Of a stretch of DNA of 64,000 nucleotides, positions 58,001 through 64,000 are shown piece after piece. Below the pieces are notes generated by a model that saw only the letters and a program-made list of their open reading frames with translations, did not search any database and was not told the DNA's origin. How positions within the stretch are numbered: the stretch's first letter is position 1; each line of letters starts with the position of its first letter. The translations under genes were made by a program, and so were the position numbers. The DNA lies in NCBI GenBank assembly GCA_040954595.2, contig CM082583.2, forward strand, positions 6,262,001 to 6,326,000, given 5' to 3'. This DNA is from Balanoglossus misakiensis. Lineage: Eukaryota; Hemichordata.

Positions 58001-61000
58001 GCCGAGTCCGTCCCCCTGCTGTGGTTGTGGTGGAACAGTCCTTGCCATGTCGTGCTGTTGGTTTGCAGGTGGGGTCACGCGCATTTGTTCACGATTTCGT
58101 GGGTCCACATATGTTATTTGCTGTCTTCTCTGTTCATCACCACTTTCCATTACTGACAGGCGCCCAGCATTGTCTAGGTGACAGAAAGGATAATTACGAA
58201 ACATGTCATTCTAAAGATTACAACAAATCCGAGACTGTCGGTCACGTCACTGCTGAATGATATTGCATCGATCACAGTCTTTTCTCATTATTGTTCACCC
58301 ACTTCATTTTTCTAAATTATGCTATTCCTTATCATATTCTCCTTAAATGCTATTGAATATTCAATTTGGTATCACAACTTTTCTGTCTGATAATATTGTT
58401 AGAAGGCAACAGTGTAATATAAAATATCACTTCAGAAGGGCTAATGGAGTAAAAGATGTTCGATGTTGAATACTTACTGATATACTGGGATGAATATGTG
58501 AAATGTAACGGCATTTGTTTGCTTTCACTCTTATTTCTGGCAAGTCTGTCTCTCAATTTATGCATGAGTTTTGGTGGCAGGTTAGTCAGTTTACTCCAGT
58601 CCAGCAACTCCTGTTCCTCGTCTTGTTCAGTCCGAGAGCTGTCAGCGGCTGGGTTTTCATGTGCGTCTGTCGGGCTCTGTCCTCCTGGTGCACACACCTC
58701 GTGTTGTTCAACGTTCTCCAGGATGTAACGCAGCCTTGGCACACTCTCTCTGATTTGCGTCAGTTCGATCATATTATCCGCCGGCAACTCTCTGATGTCA
58801 TCATTCATGGGCACCTCCAGGGCATGCAGCAAGTCTAGAAACACTTTGAAAGTGCAGTTCTGGCTGAACAGCGTCTGGTGCACGTCGCTAGCGCTGGCGT
58901 ATCGCAAACCCGACAGCAGAGTCACTGTGGGAATCTTCTCCAATTCCGAGTCCAACTCGGACGTGTCTGAACCCGGTGAGCCAACAGATGAGGTGTCATC
59001 CTCGGCCTCAACATGAGATTCAGAGGAATCCTCTGTTGTTGTGATATCTTCGTCGAGCATTGGTCTTTTACTGGATTCGGAATCGACAATCCCTACCACC
59101 CTCTCAGTTGTTTTTCTTTTTCTCCTGTTAGTTTTATCACACTCCCCCACGCCGCACGTCTTATCGTTTCCCTCCCCACCCGCCTGTTGCTTTTCAGTCA
59201 GTATCTTGGCGACAGAGTCGAGACTCTTCATTGGAACGTACACTTTTCTTTTCTTGGGTTTGCTGCCGCACTCACTTTCTGACGGCTCGATTTTCACGTT
59301 AACAGCTTTCCAATATCCGGTGGGTGACGACCGATCCAACTGTTCATTTGGGGTGTGTCTGTCAACTGCAGCAGGTTCTACTGTTTCATCAACTTGTCCA
59401 GAAACTGCAGACTGAGGCACATTGCTTTCGGCATTTCTGGCTTGCAATGGTGAGGTTGACTGTGGGCAAATATTGGCATCTAATTGCGATTCACCATACG
59501 GTTGCTGACTGGCTGACAGCGGGGTTACCCGGCTGCCCGAGTCACACGTATCTACGCTTGCATCGCCTGTTTCTACCGAATCGATTGAAACGGCAGATTT
59601 CTCTTTGTTTCCATCATTGTTAAGACTGGATTCAACACCAGTCACAGTGGATGGTTCTATTTCAGTACTGGCAGTGGCGGTAAGAGCAACAGGCACAACG
59701 GCAGTGCTCGGGTCAAAAGTCTGCTCTTCTGCAGGTGGAGACGCAGGACCCTCATGAGGTAAATCTGGTTGTTGATGGTTCACGCTCTGACGTTCTGGCA
59801 CACTAGCACTTTCCCCATCGCTGTCTTCGGTCGCAATTTTCCCTATATCCTTCTCAGCAGTGCAGCTGCTTGGGGATGTCACATTGGAATGTACTGAAGA
59901 TTCATCAGAAGAGTCAGGTTCGTGGGCATCTTCACATGATAAAATTAGCGTGCCGGACAATTCTTCAGTCTGCATAGGTTCGTCTGCAGCTGCAGGTGCT
60001 CTCGTGTCTTCATGGCTTGTAGTAAACTGACCGCTGTGATTGACAGGTGAGGTCACCTCAGTTCTATCTCTACCGGCTGGACTTGAAACGCCATCTTCGC
60101 TCAATCTACGACTGGCTAGCTCCTCTACATGTTTCTCCCTTACAATAGTGTCACTTTCCTTGTCAATCAGGAACTGGTCAACAAAATTTTGTAAGTTCTG
60201 AAAGACGGCTTTAGCACGTTCCTCCTTCTTCGACTCGCTTCTGGAAATGCTCTTCCTGCGCTCAGAATCAGTTTTAGAAATATCGGCTGATTCTTTGGGC
60301 GAACTGTTTGAGAAATCTTTACTTTTTTCCGAGTCCTTTGTCATAGCATCATCTTCACAGTTTTCTGGGTCATTGTTCTCGATATTATTCTGAGTCCTCT
60401 CAATGCTCAGGCCCTCATCTACATGATCCTGCCTCTTCTCAACTGGCTCCTCCTTCTCTGCGTTAGCATCTTGAGTTTCTTCCTTGTCACTGGCCACAGC
60501 TATGCCAGTTTTCTCCATTGGGACATCACAGCTTCCAACATCTTGAGTTATCTCTGCATCATTTGCTGAAGTGGTTGTGTCATTTTCAAACGACTCTTGA
60601 GTTTTCTGAAAGTTAATGTCCGCAGGGCTTTGGGATCTCTGAATGTCACGGTTTGTAAATTTCCCCCTCTTTGCAATATCCAGAGTTGTACGAGGTTTAG
60701 TTTTCACCTTCTTCAAGTCAGTCCCTGCAACAACTTGACTTCTCGCTGGCTCAACATCTTGGGCATCTTGCCGTATCTTCTCACATCTCTCTTGAGTTTT
60801 GCCTGATTTCCTCCAAGTAACACCTTTATTATTGTCACAAGTCTCCACAAAATCTTGCGCTTTCACTGTTAAGGTCGTTAAAACGCCCCCTCTCTTCTCC
60901 AGTGTAATCCTTTTCCTATTTGCAATGTCTTCAAGTTTTTGCAGCACAATTTTCGCAACACACTGGATTTTCTGCGAATTAACTATAGCGTAATCATGAC

Positions 61001-62195
61001 TTCTCACTGGGGAAGTTTTCACAAGCTTGCCAGTTTTCTGTACAACTTCAGTGTTCTGTGACCTTCCCTTTGCTGGGTCCCCCATTTCGCTTTGATCCAT
61101 CTTGCTGTCATTTTCACCTGTTTCAACTACGGTAATATTAGCTTCTTTGCATATTTCCTCAATATCTTCATCAACAGCTCTGGGTGCGTCCTTCGAAACA
61201 CGGCAGTTCACTGATTTTGACAGGCTGCTAAATAAGCCACCCTTCTCTATGCGACGGTTTCTCTTCAAGGCAGTACTCGGTCCTTTAGACTCTCCTATCC
61301 TGCATACCACACTTCCTCCATTTGGTAAATTTTCATTTTCTGGCACCTTACTTACTGTTGGCATGCCTTTCAGAGGTGGGGAGAAATGGGGAGACATACC
61401 GGTAGTTCTCTCTTCAGTCGTTGATGAGCTACTTTGTCTCTTATGCAAATTGTTTTTCCTTTTCTTCGACGGGCAGTGGGAGTCAACCTGAGTTAATGAG
61501 TTCCGCAGATCCTTGTTGATCTCAATCACGTCATTAGAGTTTCCGGTGTTTGGGAGATCAGTTTCACCTGCCTGTTGATCTGTCTTCTCAGCTGACACGA
61601 CAGTAGAATTCCTTTTGGCAGTTCCTGTGTTTTCTCCCGAAGATTCCACCGAACTCTCGTCCTCCCCTGGCTTCCTTGCAATGACCATCAACGGCTGGGT
61701 CGCGCTTTCCGTCTGACGCACCTCGTCCTGCGAGCCACACATACTGTTTGTCTGATTCCGTGCAACTCCGTTGTCATCATCGTCGTCGTCGAGGATGATG
61801 ACGACGGGTGCCGAGCGGCATTTCTGGCAGCTGCTCGAGGCAGCCGACTTGCCCCGATCCCCGTCTCTGATCGTCCGCAACAGGGAGGTGTAATGCAGCC
61901 TGACGAAGGCATAGCACTTCTTCAGCGCCTTCACGCTGATGATCACGTCGTTCAAGTTGTACTGGCGCTTCGCTCCCTGAATCCGCAGAGTCCGGTTGAG
62001 AGCCTCGACTTCCACCTCGGAGACATTCTTCATCGGTACGCCCCTCTTCTTCAGAATATTGCTGATGAACCCCAGTGCCGGACTCTCGGGAAACAGCTTT
62101 GTCACCACGTCATCCAAAACAATGTAGTGCTCTCCTCGCCGCGAAATGAATGGGAACTCAACATTCTTGAAGACCAGTAATCTATAAGTTGACAT
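55082..62195 (-). CDS. Unrecognised 2,203-residue nuclear protein with SKI/SNO/DAC-like domain(s)
   Basis: Exons 58478-62195, 55339-58173 and 55082-55140 join in frame: donor ATCA|GTAAGT phase 1, acceptor CACCTAG|ACAAT, then CTCTG|GTAAGT and CCTTCAG|CTCAC, ending ERSRRLKKRANSQGKR-stop. Total 6,612 nt. Start chosen at MSTYRLL (62195); an acceptor at 62225-62227 implies an upstream, probably untranslated, exon. Residues 7-100 (VEFPFISRRGEHYIVLDDVV, then LFPESPALGFI, KKRGVPM) resemble the SKI/SNO/DAC fold. A likely second copy lies at 1088-1165. Also seen: SIM-like VVIILDDDDDD at 131; sumoylation site VKIE at 967; NLS PKKRKV at 980; NRRKRK; KIDFVCSL at 1657 and 1877 with relatives at 1723 and 1948; LCKLL at 1733; an octaproline near 1480. 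The rest is Ser/Thr/Glu- or Pro/Gln-rich and probably disordered. Inference: nuclear co-regulator. Family unknown to me. Confidence 0.82.
56027..56923 (-). other. Repeated short motif KIDFVCSL in exon 2
   Basis: KIDFVCSL occurs exactly at 56900-56923 (residue 1657) and 56240-56263 (residue 1877), each preceded by SG(I/L). RIESVWSL at 56027-56050 (residue 1948) and ICSL at 56714-56725 (residue 1723) look like degenerate copies. They stand as hydrophobic islands in otherwise polar sequence. Confidence 0.8.
58701..58934 (-). other. Degenerate second copy of the N-terminal domain (residues 1088-1165)
   Basis: IPTVTLLSGLRYASASDVHQ, then TLFSQNCTFKVFLDLLHALE and VPMNDDIREL. DV, LF, a Leu and VPM fall at offsets 1-2, 6-7, 20 and 25-27, exactly as in residues 29-55 of the same protein. 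Confidence 0.55.
61896..62177 (-). other. SKI/SNO/DAC-like domain, copy 1 (residues 7-100)
   Basis: Pattern: two short strands (LLVFKNVEFPFI, HYIVL), helix DDVVTKLF, helix FISNILKKR, then VPMKNVSEVEVEALNRTLRI and a closing helix VIISVKALKKC. The order and spacing follow the DACHbox/SKI fold as remembered; individual residues are diverged. Confidence 0.5.
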
Positions 62196-64000
62196 TTTTT
62201 CCTCCTCACAGCCAAATGATGTATCTGTCAGATAAGAAAAAAGAAACACTTTTAAGAATGCTGTTAAAAGAAGCTAATTTTGAAACAAGATGGGAAAATT
62301 TTCATAATGTAAATTTGTCCAAACAGGCGTGTAAATTTGTTGATATTAACCCCTATACAATGTATATGACACAACACACAATAAAAAATATACAAATTTG
62401 CAAACCCTGTATTGCCCATGGGGAAAACTAATGGATAATGTGTACTCTCAAAAATCACACCTTTTGGATAATACATGTAATGATGTATATTTAAATTCAG
62501 ATAAAAAAGAAAATTGTTTCACACAAATGTGTCCAAAGACACACTTTCTATATGTACTGCTACATGTATACATTCTTTTTGTCAAACATATCAACAGATT
62601 ATGAATAGCATTTCAGTGAGTAAATGTCATCGGTATTTTTAGCAAATGTTTAAAATTAGAACAAAGTAATCTTTTGCAGTGTTTCACTGTGTATAACTTC
62701 AAATGAGATGGAATCAAAGCATTTTTTTTTTACAAAAATCAATGTAATTTCCACGTACATTTCACTGAAGTTTGACAACGAAATATTGACTTAGTTTGAA
62801 AAACCGGTAATATTGACTTAGTTTGAATACTATTTGCCAAAGTAAATATTTACTTACACCCAAGATCCACCCACACATGAAATACTAGGGTATAGGGCAT
62901 ACCAAGGTTAGATTATAAGATACCCTGAGTAATATATTAATTGCACTGTAACTATATGGTTACCATTTTTCAGACAGCATGTAAAAACTAAAATGGCGGT
63001 TCGTGGGTAGCTGAAGTACGGTGGACAGGAGACAAAATCTGAGTCTGCCCAAATTCTGGACGGGGCCCAAATCTATTCCACGTCAAAGGATATTTCATGT
63101 CCCCCTAAATTTCAGTTTGATGGACGAATGTGAACGTTATTCATTGGCTGCATTTTATGAATTACCTGATAAAACATGATATCTCATTTGTACATTGAAC
63201 TACCTTAAATTTGATTATCAGTTTGAATTGCTTGTACAATGTTAATCATTTACCTGCACGTACACAAGGTGAATCACCTTTGACCAAACAGGCGGCCATA
63301 AAATCACTGACAATTTGTCTTTTGTTCATTGTTTCAAGTTTAGTCATGTGTTTAAAAAAGGCATCTCAAAGGAAGTTTTTTGTTTGTGCTGAGAAAGCAC
63401 AGGTGAGAGTGGTGAATTGTTCAAAAGCAGTTCTTTTATTCCTCAGGTCACACCTCATAATTTGAATTTTACAGTACACTGGTAACCACTGATCTATTTC
63501 CAGAATTGCAATAGTGTCCAATTTAGGCTGGGGAGAAGTTGCTTGATACTTCTGCTTTTTCTGATTCTAAACTGCTTATTTTTGCGTGAAAATGCCTAAA
63601 GGAATATTCTTTATTCTGTCCATGAATGATGCATGGTCAGGGCGAGTCTGAGATTGTGTAAGGTGTAGACGGAACAATGGGCTGCAAATACAGTCATACG
63701 TCTGCATGGGCATACGTAATCACGACGGGGAACCCCCTTCTTGGAATAAATTATCTCTGACGTGCTAAGTACGGCTTTATGCGCATTTGGCGTACACAGA
63801 AATGTGCATTTACACAACAAAGCACGAGTTTAGTGTTTACTCATATTAATTAACTAGAAAATAAATCGTGGTTTACTTGACTTCCATTACTGGCATTGGT
63901 TATTGAGAGGGGGTCTATTTTACTACCGTTCGGTTCTTCAACTTCCCGTCTCTGGGTTCAGTGGCAGCTGTCAGTGTCAGCATATTGATTATAAAATATA
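62196..64000. other. Upstream of the 2,203-residue gene; no gene recognised
   Basis: AT-rich. Should contain the intron, and possibly the first exon and promoter, of the gene reading leftwards from 62195. An 18-bp direct repeat ATATTGACTTAGTTTGAA occurs at 62783-62800 and 62810-62827. A YY1-like AAAATGGCGG lies at 62990-62999 on the + strand. Nothing else supported. Confidence 0.55.

Noticed and set aside
57661-58260. 199-codon open frame on the + strand
   Set aside because: It lies antisense to the Pro/Gln-rich exon 2 of the 2,203-residue gene, is low in complexity, and has no splice or start context; a shadow of biased codon use.
62990-62999. YY1-like AAAATGGCGG as promoter of the 2,203-residue gene
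   Set aside because: Orientation is opposite to that gene and no transcription start or exon could be tied to it.

Overview
This is a stretch of animal nuclear DNA. Genes are split into many short exons with GT-AG introns, it is AT-rich, and it carries small dispersed repeats and no bacterial features. The proteins look like clear orthologues of vertebrate genes, yet five families that are unlinked in human sit close together. That suggests a marine invertebrate, perhaps a hemichordate, a cephalochordate or a lophotrochozoan. The sequence does not settle which.

Layout from left to right: (1) an upstream region, 1-1526; (2) DMGDH, mitochondrial dimethylglycine dehydrogenase, + strand, 14 exons, about 1562-8461, with reading-frame breaks; (3) a convergent intergenic gap; (4) UTP20, the giant HEAT-repeat protein of the small-subunit processome, - strand, 10664-29442, with roughly 55-60 exons; (5) a 468-bp head-to-head promoter; (6) SUPT7L (STAF65-gamma, a SAGA/STAGA subunit), + strand, 29911-32674, 9 exons; (7) REEP5/6-like, an ER membrane-shaping protein, - strand, 34937-43666, 6 exons; (8) UBE2R2/CDC34-like ubiquitin-conjugating enzyme, - strand, 45748-51097, 5 exons; (9) an intergenic region with a 317-bp terminal-inverted-repeat element; (10) an unrecognised gene, - strand, 55082-62195, whose two very large exons and one tiny last exon join in frame into a 2,203-residue predicted nuclear protein; (11) 62196-64000 with no gene recognised.

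The genes do not form one pathway. UTP20 (ribosome assembly) and SUPT7L (transcription) share a divergent promoter. DMGDH/UTP20 and SUPT7L/REEP5 end tail to tail.

The most novel object is the 2,203-residue protein. It starts with a domain that looks like a SKI/SNO/DAC fold, has what appears to be a second degenerate copy about 1,075 residues later with key residues at identical spacing, carries a SUMO-interacting motif, a sumoylation site, SV40-like nuclear localisation signals and an LxxLL box, and holds a repeated short motif, KIDFVCSL, in its disordered C-terminal half. I read it as a candidate chromatin co-regulator; I cannot name a family for it.

All exon boundaries were read by eye from splice signals, codon phase and remembered similarity to family members. 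No search was run.
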